Shown here in pieces: positions 55,556 through 63,936 of a stretch of 64,000 nucleotides of DNA. Positions within the stretch are counted from its first letter, which is position 1. Every line of letters begins with the position of its first letter. The stretch covers positions 186,001 to 250,000 of the forward strand of contig CAIOTF010000023.1 in assembly GCA_903861125.1 (NCBI GenBank). Direction: 5' to 3'. Below the pieces are notes generated by a model. That model had not been told where the DNA came from, searched no databases, and saw only the letters and a list, made by a program, of their open reading frames with translations. The position numbers were made by a program, and so were the translations under genes. The stretch comes from an uncultured Ignavibacteriota bacterium (lineage in GTDB: Bacteria; Bacteroidota; Ignavibacteria; UBA10030; UBA8401).

Positions 55556-56965
55556 ATGAAACATTTACTGATGCAATGTATTTTCACTGCCGTACTATTT
55601 TCTCAATCCTTCAATCAGTTCTTCCTTGATAAAACAATGAGGGTTGACTATTACCACACCGGCACAAAAGGAACCGAGATCTTTGCGTTGGATAAGGTCT
55701 ACGACGAAGGGATCTGGTCCGGCAGCAAATCACAGCTGCTGGATAATCTGAACTACGGCGAGTATATGCTGCGCGTGTTCGACGTGCAGAGCGGCGCACC
55801 GGTCTATTCGCACGGATACTCTTCCATGTTCAACGAATGGCATTCCACGGATGAGGCGCTTGCCGGCACAATGAAAACATTTCACGAAACTGTCCGTATT
55901 CCCTTTCCCAAAAATAAAGTGCAGATGACAATTTCACGCCGCGATAAACAGATGATCTTCCATGAGTTGTTCTCCGCGGTCATCGATCCGAATAATTCTT
56001 CCGTTGTGAACACTCAAAAACGGACCTCGCAATTCAAATCTTCCAAGATCTTGGATAACGGTGCACCCGACAAGAAAGTTGACCTGCTAATACTTGGCGA
56101 CGGATACGCAAAAGCGGATATGCAGAAGTTCCGAGACGATGCTAAACATTATACTGAGGTTTTTTTCGGTACATCGCCGTACAAAGAACGGAAAAAGGAT
56201 TTCAATGTATGGACCATCGAAGTAGAATCCAAAGAGAGCGGCATAGACAAACCGGGAAAAAATGAATGGAAAGAGAATGCGCTCGGAACCATGTACGACA
56301 CATTCGGCAGCGCGCGGTATGTGCTGACAGAAGAGAACCGTACTCTTCGTGATATAGCCGGACAGGTGCCGTATGACGCGATTGCTATTTTAGTCAATGA
56401 TAACCGGTACGGCGGCGGCGGTATCTATAATCTTTATACGACCTGTTTCACTCAGTCGGATGCAAAAGGAAAAGAATGGCAGATGGATTACGTGTTTGTG
56501 CACGAGCTTGGTCATTCATTTGCGGGACTCGGAGACGAATATTATACATCGTCGGTCTCCTATAACGATTTCTATCAGGCCGGTGTTGAACCTTGGGAGC
56601 CCAATTTGACCGCATCAAAGAGCAGGGAAAACTTAAAATGGCGATCGCTCGTTGATGCATCGACCTCCATTCCCACGCCGTGGAAAAAAGCAGAATACGA
56701 TTCCATCGAAGCGTTGCGCGGAAAACTTGACCGTCTTGCCGCGGACTATTATGAAAAACGGGAGCCGCTGTATCAGGCAGAACAGGCTATCATCAAAGAC
56801 CCGGCATACAAGAATATGGTTGGCGCATTTGAAGGGGCCGGATATGTATCAAAAGGTATTTTTCGTCCCTCCATTGATTGCCGTATGTTCTCGCTCAGCC
56901 TGGTCGGATTCGATCCCGTTTGCTCGGCAGCGATTGAAAAGGTGATTGATTCGTACGTGAAATAA
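55556..56965 (+). CDS. M64 (IgA peptidase-type) metallopeptidase
   Basis: The 469-residue exported protein has a short signal peptide (about 1-20) and an N-terminal M64_N-like beta domain (about 25-150). The M64 catalytic domain starts at VDLLILGDGYAKADMQKF and has its zinc motif in VFVHELGHSFAGLGDEYY (first His near 316). GGGGIYNLYTTCF precedes it. The family was first known from an IgA-cleaving enzyme, but most members in free-living Bacteroidota have no known substrate. GAGG precedes the start 8 nt after the M1 gene, so the two peptidases are likely coexpressed. Confidence 0.93.
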   Translation: MKHLLMQCIFTAVLFSQSFNQFFLDKTMRVDYYHTGTKGTEIFALDKVYDEGIWSGSKSQLLDNLNYGEYMLRVFDVQSGAPVYSHGYSSMFNEWHSTDEALAGTMKTFHETVRIPFPKNKVQMTISRRDKQMIFHELFSAVIDPNNSSVVNTQKRTSQFKSSKILDNGAPDKKVDLLILGDGYAKADMQKFRDDAKHYTEVFFGTSPYKERKKDFNVWTIEVESKESGIDKPGKNEWKENALGTMYDTFGSARYVLTEENRTLRDIAGQVPYDAIAILVNDNRYGGGGIYNLYTTCFTQSDAKGKEWQMDYVFVHELGHSFAGLGDEYYTSSVSYNDFYQAGVEPWEPNLTASKSRENLKWRSLVDASTSIPTPWKKAEYDSIEALRGKLDRLAADYYEKREPLYQAEQAIIKDPAYKNMVGAFEGAGYVSKGIFRPSIDCRMFSLSLVGFDPVCSAAIEKVIDSYVK

Positions 56966-57050
56966 AAAAGACAACGCGTATCCTAAGTTTTTTTTGTATT
57001 GCGCCGGCGCTTTGTCAGTTTAAATAAATCGAAAATAATAATTGTCGGAT

Positions 57051-57839
57051 ATGGAAACCGGTTTCCATCTTGCCAAATGGTATTTCGACTGTATCACCGA
57101 TGGCGGTGAAGTGTGCATCGGGTACGTTGCTGTTATCCGTATAAAAAAATTCACTCTCCATTACACATCCGTGTTATGCGGTGATGCCCGGAACACCATC
57201 ACTTCATCCACATCTCTTCGTTCTTCTGTCCCCCCCGAGCTGAATAACGATACTGTTAAATGGTCGTGCAATGATCTTCATGCAAGCGGATCATGGAAAC
57301 GGAAATTCGATCCGGTTGAACGGACGTTGCTGGAGAACGAGCAGGGATCGATCCGCTGGTCTTGCATCATGCCGGGTGCAGAAGCGGAAATGCAGGTCGG
57401 AAACATCCGGCTTCACGGTTTAGGATACGTTGAATTTCTTGAGATGACGATTCCGCCGTGGAAATTGCCGATTGAAGAATTGCGCTGGGGACGGTTCGTC
57501 AGTACTACAGATGCGGTTGTGTGGATCGACTGGCGGGGCGATCACCCCCTCCGGTTCGTTACTCATAATGGAACGGAGATCGACTGCAGTGTGCTCGATG
57601 ATACCGTCGTTTCATCACGCGATAATCTTCTGCAACTTCAACTGGACCGATCGATGGTGATCCGCAGCGGCCCGATCATCAACACGGCGTTGAAAAAAAT
57701 TCCCGGCATCGAACTGGTCGTTCCTGCTAATATTCTGCACACCGATGAATGCAAGTGGGTAAGCCGCGGCACATTGCTTAACGGCGGTCATCATCCGTCA
57801 ACCGGATTTGCTGTTCACGAAATAGTGAGATTCTCATGA
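57051..57839 (+). CDS. CrtC/AttH-like (lipocalin-type) protein
   Basis: The product is 262 residues from the ATG at 57051; a TTG three codons earlier is possible. It has no signal peptide. It resembles the carotenoid 1,2-hydratase / AttH-like beta-barrel proteins: WYFDCITDGGEVCIGY near the start, LHGLGYVEFLEMTIPPW in the middle, IEELRWGRF, WIDWRGDHPLRFV, and the end KWVSRGTLLNGGHH. Members bind or hydrate hydrophobic, often isoprenoid, ligands. Its stop overlaps the start of the membrane fusion gene by 4 nt, so they probably act on the same lipid. Activity is unproven; the annotated hydratases are a distant model. Confidence 0.65.
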   Translation: METGFHLAKWYFDCITDGGEVCIGYVAVIRIKKFTLHYTSVLCGDARNTITSSTSLRSSVPPELNNDTVKWSCNDLHASGSWKRKFDPVERTLLENEQGSIRWSCIMPGAEAEMQVGNIRLHGLGYVEFLEMTIPPWKLPIEELRWGRFVSTTDAVVWIDWRGDHPLRFVTHNGTEIDCSVLDDTVVSSRDNLLQLQLDRSMVIRSGPIINTALKKIPGIELVVPANILHTDECKWVSRGTLLNGGHHPSTGFAVHEIVRFS

Positions 57840-59761
57840 ACTCTTCTTCTGTTACCGGTAAGATCGTGTACGGTTCCATTTTTATTCTCTTCATTCCGGC
57901 CCTTCTCGTTCTCTGGGCAAAACAAACGGAAGCATTCATCCTTCTGCCGGCGGAAATTCCGGCAGGAATAGGAATTGCCGCGCTGATCACCGGTATTCTC
58001 TTTCTTGGTTCCGGAATGCTTTCGCTGATCATTCACGGAAAAGGGCTGCCGATGAACGCATATCCGCCCCCTTTGTTCGTGCGGCAGGGTGTCTACCGGT
58101 ACTTTTCACACCCGATCTATATCGGATTCTGTCTGATCTGTTTTGGAATTTCTGCGGTATTCGGATCAGCAAGCGGCATTTGGCTCATCACACCGACGGT
58201 GATCGTGGGATGTACTGCTCTTGTGTACGGATTTGAGCGGCAGGATCTTGAAGAACGATTCGGTGTTCTGCCGAAACCGCTTATTGTACTTCCGGCAAAT
58301 GAAGAGCGTGTTCCGTTCACTCGGGAACGGATTTCCGTATTCATTCTATTATTTGTTCCGTGGATCATCCTGTATGAAGCGCTTACATTCATCGGAATAC
58401 CCAAAGATGCCGTTGAAGGATATTTTTCTTTTGAACAGAAAATTCCTGTGATGGAGTGGACCGAACTGTTTTATGTGAGCACATATTTTTTTGTTGTTGC
58501 CGTTCCGTTCATTACTCGCTCTTCATCGGTGCTGCGCACATTTACACAACGGGGATTGATTGCCACAGCATTCATCATGTTTTGTTTTCTGACAATTCCG
58601 GTCATAGCAACGCCGCGTCCATTTGTTTCTGCAACTGTGTTGGGTGACCTGCTTCAGCTTGAACGGTCATATGATTTTTCCGGTGCTGCATTTCCTTCGT
58701 TCCATGTTGTCTGGGCGCTCCTTGCGGCTTCTGCCGTATCCAAATCTTTTCCGCGGCTGATTGTTTTATGGAGGATGCTTGCATTGGCGATCATCATCAG
58801 CTGCATTACTACGGGAATGCATTCGCTTTTTGATGTTGCGGGAGGCATCATCGCCGCAGGCATTGTTATGAGAATCGATGCTGTGTGGCAGATCCTTCGG
58901 AAAGTATCGGAATACATTGCAAACTCCTGGAAGGAATGGCACATCAACGGCATACGCATCATTAATCACGGCGCGTATGCCGGTGCAGGAACATTTGCAG
59001 GATTGAGTATGATCGGAATATTGCTCGGTCCCGGTGCGGCTCTTGCAACACTGATCGTGGCGTTCTGCTCGCTCATCGCCGCAGGATTGTGGGCTCAGTT
59101 TATTGAAGGTTCGCCGGCTCTTCTTCGTCCTTACGGATATTATGGCGGATTGATCGGAGGAATTTTCGGTTGTGTTGTAGCGCAATTTGCCGGAACAAAT
59201 ATCTGGCTGCTCTTCGCCGCTTTTGCAGTGGCAGGACCATGCATTCAGGCGTTCGGACGCCTGCGGTGTCTGGTTCAAGGCTGCTGCCACGGACACGCTG
59301 CAAATGAATCGCTCGGGATCCGCTATATACATCCGCGCAGCCGCGTCTGTCGCCTGGCAGGATTAAAAAATATTCCGATCCATCCAACACCTCTCTATTC
59401 CATCCTGTGGAATATCGTCACCGGCATTATTCTGGCCCGGTTCTGGTCGCTCGCTCTTCCGCCGACATTTATTGCCGGAATGTATCTTGTCTTAAACGGA
59501 ATGGGAAGATTTGTAGAGGAATCGTTCCGCGGGGAACCGCAAACTCCGATACTCGGTAAACTTCGTTTATATCAATTGATGGCCATACTCAGCGTTGTAA
59601 CAGGCATCCTCTTCTCGATGATCAGAACTGATACCGTTCTGCCGAATGCTGAATTCAACTGGATTTCGATCATTGCGGCTTGTATCTTTGGTCTGTTCAC
59701 TTGGTTTGCGCTCGGTGTCGATTTCCCAAATTCCAATAAACGTTTTGCCCGGCTTGTATAG
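57836..59761 (+). CDS. Three-domain membrane fusion: ICMT-like methyltransferase, PAP2 phosphatase, Lgt-like transferase
   Basis: The 641-residue polytopic protein joins three enzyme-like parts. About 1-155 resembles isoprenylcysteine carboxyl methyltransferase / DUF1295-type methyltransferases (YRYFSHPIYIGF at 87-98 and FERQDLEERFG at 133-143). About 200-350 resembles PAP2 lipid phosphatases (TPRPF 259-263, FPSFH 286-290, GMHSLFDVAGG 327-337; the usual PSGH is PSFH). About 385-600 resembles prolipoprotein diacylglyceryl transferase (GRLRCLVQGCCHG 474-486, IHPTPLY 515-521, GRFVEESFRGEP 557-568). Together with the overlapping CrtC/AttH-like gene it looks like a lipid- or lipoprotein-modifying unit. 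I know of no characterised protein with this domain order. Confidence 0.85.
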   Translation: MNSSSVTGKIVYGSIFILFIPALLVLWAKQTEAFILLPAEIPAGIGIAALITGILFLGSGMLSLIIHGKGLPMNAYPPPLFVRQGVYRYFSHPIYIGFCLICFGISAVFGSASGIWLITPTVIVGCTALVYGFERQDLEERFGVLPKPLIVLPANEERVPFTRERISVFILLFVPWIILYEALTFIGIPKDAVEGYFSFEQKIPVMEWTELFYVSTYFFVVAVPFITRSSSVLRTFTQRGLIATAFIMFCFLTIPVIATPRPFVSATVLGDLLQLERSYDFSGAAFPSFHVVWALLAASAVSKSFPRLIVLWRMLALAIIISCITTGMHSLFDVAGGIIAAGIVMRIDAVWQILRKVSEYIANSWKEWHINGIRIINHGAYAGAGTFAGLSMIGILLGPGAALATLIVAFCSLIAAGLWAQFIEGSPALLRPYGYYGGLIGGIFGCVVAQFAGTNIWLLFAAFAVAGPCIQAFGRLRCLVQGCCHGHAANESLGIRYIHPRSRVCRLAGLKNIPIHPTPLYSILWNIVTGIILARFWSLALPPTFIAGMYLVLNGMGRFVEESFRGEPQTPILGKLRLYQLMAILSVVTGILFSMIRTDTVLPNAEFNWISIIAACIFGLFTWFALGVDFPNSNKRFARLV

Positions 59762-59824
59762 TTTTAAAAACGTTATGCTTTGCCGAATCGTGTATCTTTT
59801 CATTCATCATCGGGGTTAACATTT

Positions 59825-62485
59825 ATGAAACGTGTTCTTCTTTCACTTCTATTTCTTTCAACTCTTTGCCTGCCGCTTTTTGCACAGAAAAAAACTGCAG
59901 CCGCTCCCGAAAAAATGTCGCTCCTAAATCCGCTGCTGAATTCAATGAAGGGACGCAGCATTGGTCCTGCAGTGATGGGCGGACGTGTTTCGGATATTGC
60001 ATTCGATCCTAAAACACCCGGAGTATTCTATCTGACGCTCGGTACGGGGGGCGTAATGAAATCGGAAGACAATGGTGCGTCGTTCTCTGCGGTGTTTGAA
60101 AAAGAATCCGTTGCTGCGGTCGGTGCAATTGCTGTCTCGTCAATGAAGAATAATTTCGTTTGGGTCGGCACCGGCGAAGCGAATGACCGGAACAGCTCCG
60201 GCTGGGGTGATGGCGTGTATCTTTCATCCGACGGCGGAGGAAGCTGGAAAAATGTAGGGCTAAAAGAAAGCAAAACCATTGCACGCATTGTGCTGAATCC
60301 GAAAGATACCAACACTGCGTACGTTGCAGCCATGGGAGATCTTTGGAATCTTGGCGGCGAGCGCGGTCTATATAAAACAACCGATGCCGGAAAATCATGG
60401 CAGTTGATTCTCGCATCACCTTCGCCCAACAATACCAAGATCGGATGCGGCGATGTGGTAATCGATACGGTTAATCCCAATATTCTGTATGCTGCATTAT
60501 ATGCGCGTCAGCGTACACCATGGTCGTTTACGTACGGACCATCGTTAACAGACGGAAAAGATGCCGGCGGTATTTTCAAATCGACCGATGCGGGAGCAAC
60601 ATGGAAAAAATTAGAGAATGGGCTACCGAAGCAGACCGGACGGATTGGATTAACAATCTATAAAAAGAATCCGGCCATTCTTTTTGCTGTTGTTCAGAGC
60701 GACGAAGGTGGCACAAGCAACATCGATGAAGTGAAAAGTAAAACCGGAGGTGTCTTCCGTTCCTCCGATGCCGGAGAAACGTGGACGAGAGTCAACGCTC
60801 TCAATCCCCGTCCATTTTACTTCAGCCAGATCCGAGTTGATCCGTCGGATTCTTCCCGCGTTTATATCCTCGGATTTATGCTTCACGTTTCGCTCGACGG
60901 CGGAAAAACGTTCCGTGAAGATTATTTTAAAGGCGTGCACTCCGACTGTCATGCACTCGACTTCGACCCGGCAAATCCGAAACACATACTGCTGGGAACT
61001 GACGGCGGTATCTATTCAAGCTATGCGGGCGGTAAGGGTTGGGACCATCTCAACCGGATCGCTGCGGGGGAATTTTACCGTATTGCCGTAGATATGAGCA
61101 CGCCGTACCGTATCGCCGGAGGTCTGCAGGATAATTTGAATTGGGTCGGTCCGAGCAGAACGTACACCAAAGAAGGAATTCTGAATTACGATTGGACAAA
61201 TCTCGACGGCGGCGACGGTTTTTATATTGTCTTTGATCCCGATTCTTCGAACATCATCTATGCAGAATCGCAGGAGGGATTTGTTCACCGCATGAATCTT
61301 TCCAACGGCGAAGTGAAAGGTCTTCGTCCGCAGCCGGCCGAAGGACAGATGGCATTCCGGTTCCATTGGAACTCGCCGCTAATTCCGAGCACGCACACAA
61401 AAGGAGTTATGTATCTTGGGGGCAATCGCGTTTTCAAATTCTGGGATCGCGGCGAAAAATGGAAAGTGATCAGTCCCGATCTTTCCAATCAGGATCCGAA
61501 AAAGATCCTCACCACCGGCAGCGGTGCGGAAAATCACGCCGTTGTGTATACGCTTGCAGAATCTCCTTTGAAACCGGGAATGCTGTGGGCCGGCACCGAC
61601 GACGGAAAATTATGGATCACGGAAAACGACGGCGACACATGGACCGATCTCACCGAAAATCTTCCAAAAAATGTGAAAGGATTCTGGATCAGCCGCGTTG
61701 AACCTTCCCATTTCGATCAGAAAGTTGCATACCTCGCCATTGATGCACACCGCTCCAATAATTTTTCTCCGCTTGCCTTCCGCACATCGGACGGCGGCAA
61801 GACATGGAATTCCATTGCGGGAAATCTGCCGGTCGATGGTCCGGTAAAAGTTGTGCGGGAAGATCTTGTAAATCCGAATGTATTGTTTGCCGGAACCGAA
61901 TTTCATCTGTATGTCAGCACCGATCGCGGTGAACGGTGGAGCGTGTTCGGTGAACTTCCGACCGTAGCCGTTGATGATATTGTCATTCATCCCCGCGAAA
62001 ACGATCTTGTCGTTGCAACGCACGGACGAAGCATCTATGTTGTGGACGATATTCATCCTCTTCAGGAATTTGCAGACAGCATACGCAGTAAGGATGTTTA
62101 TGTATTCAAACCGCGCCGCGCATTCGGCCGGAATCTTCTTCCCGGATTCGTTGATATGAACGGAACAACCGTGTTCCGCGGTGCTAATCCTCCCGATGGG
62201 GCGGTGATAACATATTATCTGAAAGAGTTCAAAGGTGAAAGTGTGGCAATTTCGATCGCCGACTCTGCAGGACGCGCAGTGGCAAATCTGACCGGAACAA
62301 ATACGCCGGGGTTCAACCGCGTTGTGTGGGATCTGAAAATGTCGAAAGATCTGCTGATGGAGTACGGCAGTCAGGGACAAACATTTGTAAAACCCGGGGA
62401 ATATACGATCACGCTCTCTTCCGGGAAACTAAAACATACTCAAAAGATCACGGTTGATATTGCACCGGGACTTGAAACAAGATAA
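59825..62485 (+). CDS. Exported VPS10/sortilin-type (BNR/Asp-box) beta-propeller protein
   Basis: The product is 886 residues from the ATG at 59825, which opens a signal peptide (MKRVLLSLLFLSTLCLPLFAQ); the longer frame from 59780 overlaps promoter-like sequence. The mature protein is a large propeller with repeated Asp-box turns (e.g. SEDNGASF, SSDGGGSW, STDAGATW, SSDAGETW, TSDGGKTW, STDRGERW), as in VPS10/sortilin-like glycosyl-hydrolase-annotated proteins of Bacteroidota. The tail contains FKGESVAISIADSAGRAV, an extra beta domain. Many relatives are 100-200 residues longer at the C-terminus; no frameshifted remainder follows here. Enzyme activity is not established for the family. Confidence 0.9.
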   Translation: MKRVLLSLLFLSTLCLPLFAQKKTAAAPEKMSLLNPLLNSMKGRSIGPAVMGGRVSDIAFDPKTPGVFYLTLGTGGVMKSEDNGASFSAVFEKESVAAVGAIAVSSMKNNFVWVGTGEANDRNSSGWGDGVYLSSDGGGSWKNVGLKESKTIARIVLNPKDTNTAYVAAMGDLWNLGGERGLYKTTDAGKSWQLILASPSPNNTKIGCGDVVIDTVNPNILYAALYARQRTPWSFTYGPSLTDGKDAGGIFKSTDAGATWKKLENGLPKQTGRIGLTIYKKNPAILFAVVQSDEGGTSNIDEVKSKTGGVFRSSDAGETWTRVNALNPRPFYFSQIRVDPSDSSRVYILGFMLHVSLDGGKTFREDYFKGVHSDCHALDFDPANPKHILLGTDGGIYSSYAGGKGWDHLNRIAAGEFYRIAVDMSTPYRIAGGLQDNLNWVGPSRTYTKEGILNYDWTNLDGGDGFYIVFDPDSSNIIYAESQEGFVHRMNLSNGEVKGLRPQPAEGQMAFRFHWNSPLIPSTHTKGVMYLGGNRVFKFWDRGEKWKVISPDLSNQDPKKILTTGSGAENHAVVYTLAESPLKPGMLWAGTDDGKLWITENDGDTWTDLTENLPKNVKGFWISRVEPSHFDQKVAYLAIDAHRSNNFSPLAFRTSDGGKTWNSIAGNLPVDGPVKVVREDLVNPNVLFAGTEFHLYVSTDRGERWSVFGELPTVAVDDIVIHPRENDLVVATHGRSIYVVDDIHPLQEFADSIRSKDVYVFKPRRAFGRNLLPGFVDMNGTTVFRGANPPDGAVITYYLKEFKGESVAISIADSAGRAVANLTGTNTPGFNRVVWDLKMSKDLLMEYGSQGQTFVKPGEYTITLSSGKLKHTQKITVDIAPGLETR

Positions 62486-62536
62486 ATAAGATCACCGGAG
62501 GTCATGTTTGAAAAAGAGTATTCAAATCTGTGCCGT

Positions 62537-62935
62537 ATGAAAACATTTGTTCTGATATTGTTTTCTCTCTCACTCTTTTCACCGGCGTTCTCCCAAACAC
62601 CGCAGCGGTCCGGACCGCACGACACCACGCTCGGATTGCTGCGCCCGGCAGGTCCGTCAACAGCATTGGAGAGACCGATCGTTATTCTTCCCCTCACGTT
62701 TGCTCTTACAGCAACGAATGACGAACCGGTGCTGTCGTTATACCAAACATTTGCCGGCACGCCCCGGTCATTCGCTTGGCAGCGAAATCAAACGATTGAT
62801 CTTACCGCTCCGTTGAATCTTCAGCTGAAGAATGCCGAAAAGGAACTTCCGTGGCGCATCTCGCTGGAGGCAGCCGGAACGGCCGGCGCATTGTACATTG
62901 CATACAAACACATAAAAAAATACGGACTTAAATAA
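62537..62935 (+). CDS. Small exported protein of unknown function
   Basis: The product is 132 residues from ATG 62537, where a classic signal peptide starts (MKTFVLILFSLSLFSPAFSQ). An upstream ATG at 62504 has GGAGG only 2 nt ahead of it, too close to work well, so the longer form is second choice. The mature part has a Pro-rich stretch, a strand-like segment PIVILPLTFALTATND and a hydrophobic helix near the C-terminus (SLEAAGTAGALYIAYKHI) that may anchor it. Family not recognised. It follows the VPS10-like gene by about 50 nt and may be its partner. Confidence 0.7.
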   Translation: MKTFVLILFSLSLFSPAFSQTPQRSGPHDTTLGLLRPAGPSTALERPIVILPLTFALTATNDEPVLSLYQTFAGTPRSFAWQRNQTIDLTAPLNLQLKNAEKELPWRISLEAAGTAGALYIAYKHIKKYGLK

Positions 62936-63078
62936 TACTTCCGACTGTCAATATTTCCGGTGGGTGACGAAAAAATTCAAAATTCCACTGATTCTGTTTT
63001 ATACAGTTTTCCTCAATGAATATCTGTTGTTCCGGTCGCACGGGATTGTAGAACACCGGCATCAATAACTATCCCCTC

Positions 63079-63109
63079 TTGCTATTTTCCGCAAAGAGAG
63101 CTAATTTAA
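63079..63109 (+). promoter_or_regulatory. Candidate promoter of the structured leader
   Basis: TTG at 63079-63081, a 20-nt spacer and TAATTTAA at 63102-63109 (two mismatches to TAnnTTTG). Transcription would start near 63114, about 160 nt upstream of the YbaK-type gene, so the RNA would carry all the hairpins described below. The part of this gap before 63079 shows nothing else. Confidence 0.4.
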
Positions 63110-63139
63110 AAGTGTAGTGTAACATACATAGTGATCGGA

Positions 63140-63241
63140 GAAAGCATATGAACAAGCTTTCACGGTATTATCAAGGGACCTCATGATTTCCGCACAGGAA
63201 TGAACGAGGTTTTTCTGTTTTAAACAGACTGTGCGGGTTTT
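63140..63241 (+). promoter_or_regulatory. Structured leader with mutually exclusive hairpins upstream of the YbaK-type gene
   Basis: Three hairpins can be read. GAAAGC/GCTTTC (63140-63145 with 63156-63161). ACCTC/GAGGT (63178-63182 with 63206-63210, followed by TTTTCTGTTT). CCGCACAG/CTGTGCGG (63190-63197 with 63229-63236, followed by GTTTTAT). The second and third interleave and cannot form together, and both end in T-runs. This looks like a transcription attenuator or a small terminated RNA. It resembles none of the riboswitch classes I can recall. Confidence 0.55.
63148..63186 (+). CDS. Possible 12-codon leader peptide (MNKLSRYYQGTS)
   Basis: A well-placed GGAG (63137-63140) lies 7 nt before ATG 63148, which opens 12 codons and stops at TGA 63184-63186, inside the left arms of the two exclusive hairpins. 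This geometry is that of attenuator leader peptides, where a stalled ribosome chooses the RNA fold. Only two adjacent Tyr codons hint at an amino-acid cue. It may be a chance micro-ORF. Confidence 0.35.
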   Translation: MNKLSRYYQGTS

Positions 63242-63275
63242 ATAGCATTATTCACCAATACGAAAGGGGATTGTT

Positions 63276-63779
63276 ATGATACTGCAACGGTTAAAAGTAT
63301 TTTTAGACAGCCATCAGGTGAAATATGTTGTGCTCACTCATTCGCCGGCATATACATCGCTTGAAATTGCCGCACTGGCCCGCATTCCGGGCAAGGAGAT
63401 CGCAAAAACCGTTATTGTGAATGCCGACGGTAAACGGTTGATGGTGGTTGTGCCGGCATCTCACATGGTGGATTTTGGTTCACTGCAGACATTCATCGGA
63501 GCGGAGCACATTGCCCTTGCGGATGAGCAGGAATTCAAAAACCTCTTCCCCGAATGCGAAGTGGGAGCAATGCCTCCGTTCGGCAACCTTTTCAATATGA
63601 ATGTTCTCGTTTCGGATAGTCTTGCCGAAGATGAAATGATCGCGTTCAATGCCGGCTCACACAAAGAGCTGGTAAAAATGACATACAGGGATTTTGCGCA
63701 TCTTGTGCAGCCGAAGGTCGGCAAACTTTCGATTCCAAAACGCTATTCATTCTCGCGCGAAATGTGGGACATTCCATAG
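63276..63779 (+). CDS. YbaK/EbsC-family aminoacyl-tRNA deacylase
   Basis: The 167-residue protein is a single YbaK/ProX-type editing domain: THSPAYTSLEIAALARIPGKEIAKTVIV near the start with the conserved Lys, VVVPASHMVDF, and the catalytic-loop region VGAMPPFGNLF, then FNAGSHKELVKMTYRDF. These enzymes hydrolyse mischarged tRNA, such as Cys-tRNA(Pro) or Ala-tRNA(Pro). Stand-alone members vary, and the amino-acid preference cannot be assigned. AAAGGGG precedes the ATG at good spacing, and a structured leader lies upstream. Confidence 0.92.
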   Translation: MILQRLKVFLDSHQVKYVVLTHSPAYTSLEIAALARIPGKEIAKTVIVNADGKRLMVVVPASHMVDFGSLQTFIGAEHIALADEQEFKNLFPECEVGAMPPFGNLFNMNVLVSDSLAEDEMIAFNAGSHKELVKMTYRDFAHLVQPKVGKLSIPKRYSFSREMWDIP

Positions 63780-63795
63780 CCGTTAGAATTACAAT

Positions 63796-63827
63796 GTGAA
63801 GCCATGACTCGCCGGTTATGGCTTCAC
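63796..63827 (+). terminator. Hairpin terminator after the YbaK-type gene
   Basis: GTGAAGCCAT (63796-63805) pairs perfectly with ATGGCTTCAC (63818-63827), loop 12 nt, 16 nt after the stop. No T-run follows, but position and stem strength support a gene-end structure. Confidence 0.6.
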
Positions 63828-63936
63828 TGATGGCGATAAATCACTGCGCGAATTTTTATCTTCGTGTTGAGATCACTCTGTCCGCATGCAACGAAACCAT
63901 TCTTACGTAACATAAAAAATACAACAAGAAAATACG

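Noticed and set aside
57001-57010. Perfect palindrome GCGCCGGCGC upstream of the CrtC/AttH-like gene
   Set aside because: It is short and has no loop or T-run and no second copy nearby; it may be an operator, but there is nothing further to support that.
59780-59824. Longer N-terminus for the VPS10-like protein
   Set aside because: It would put 15 residues in front of a clean signal peptide; the ATG at 59825 begins that peptide.
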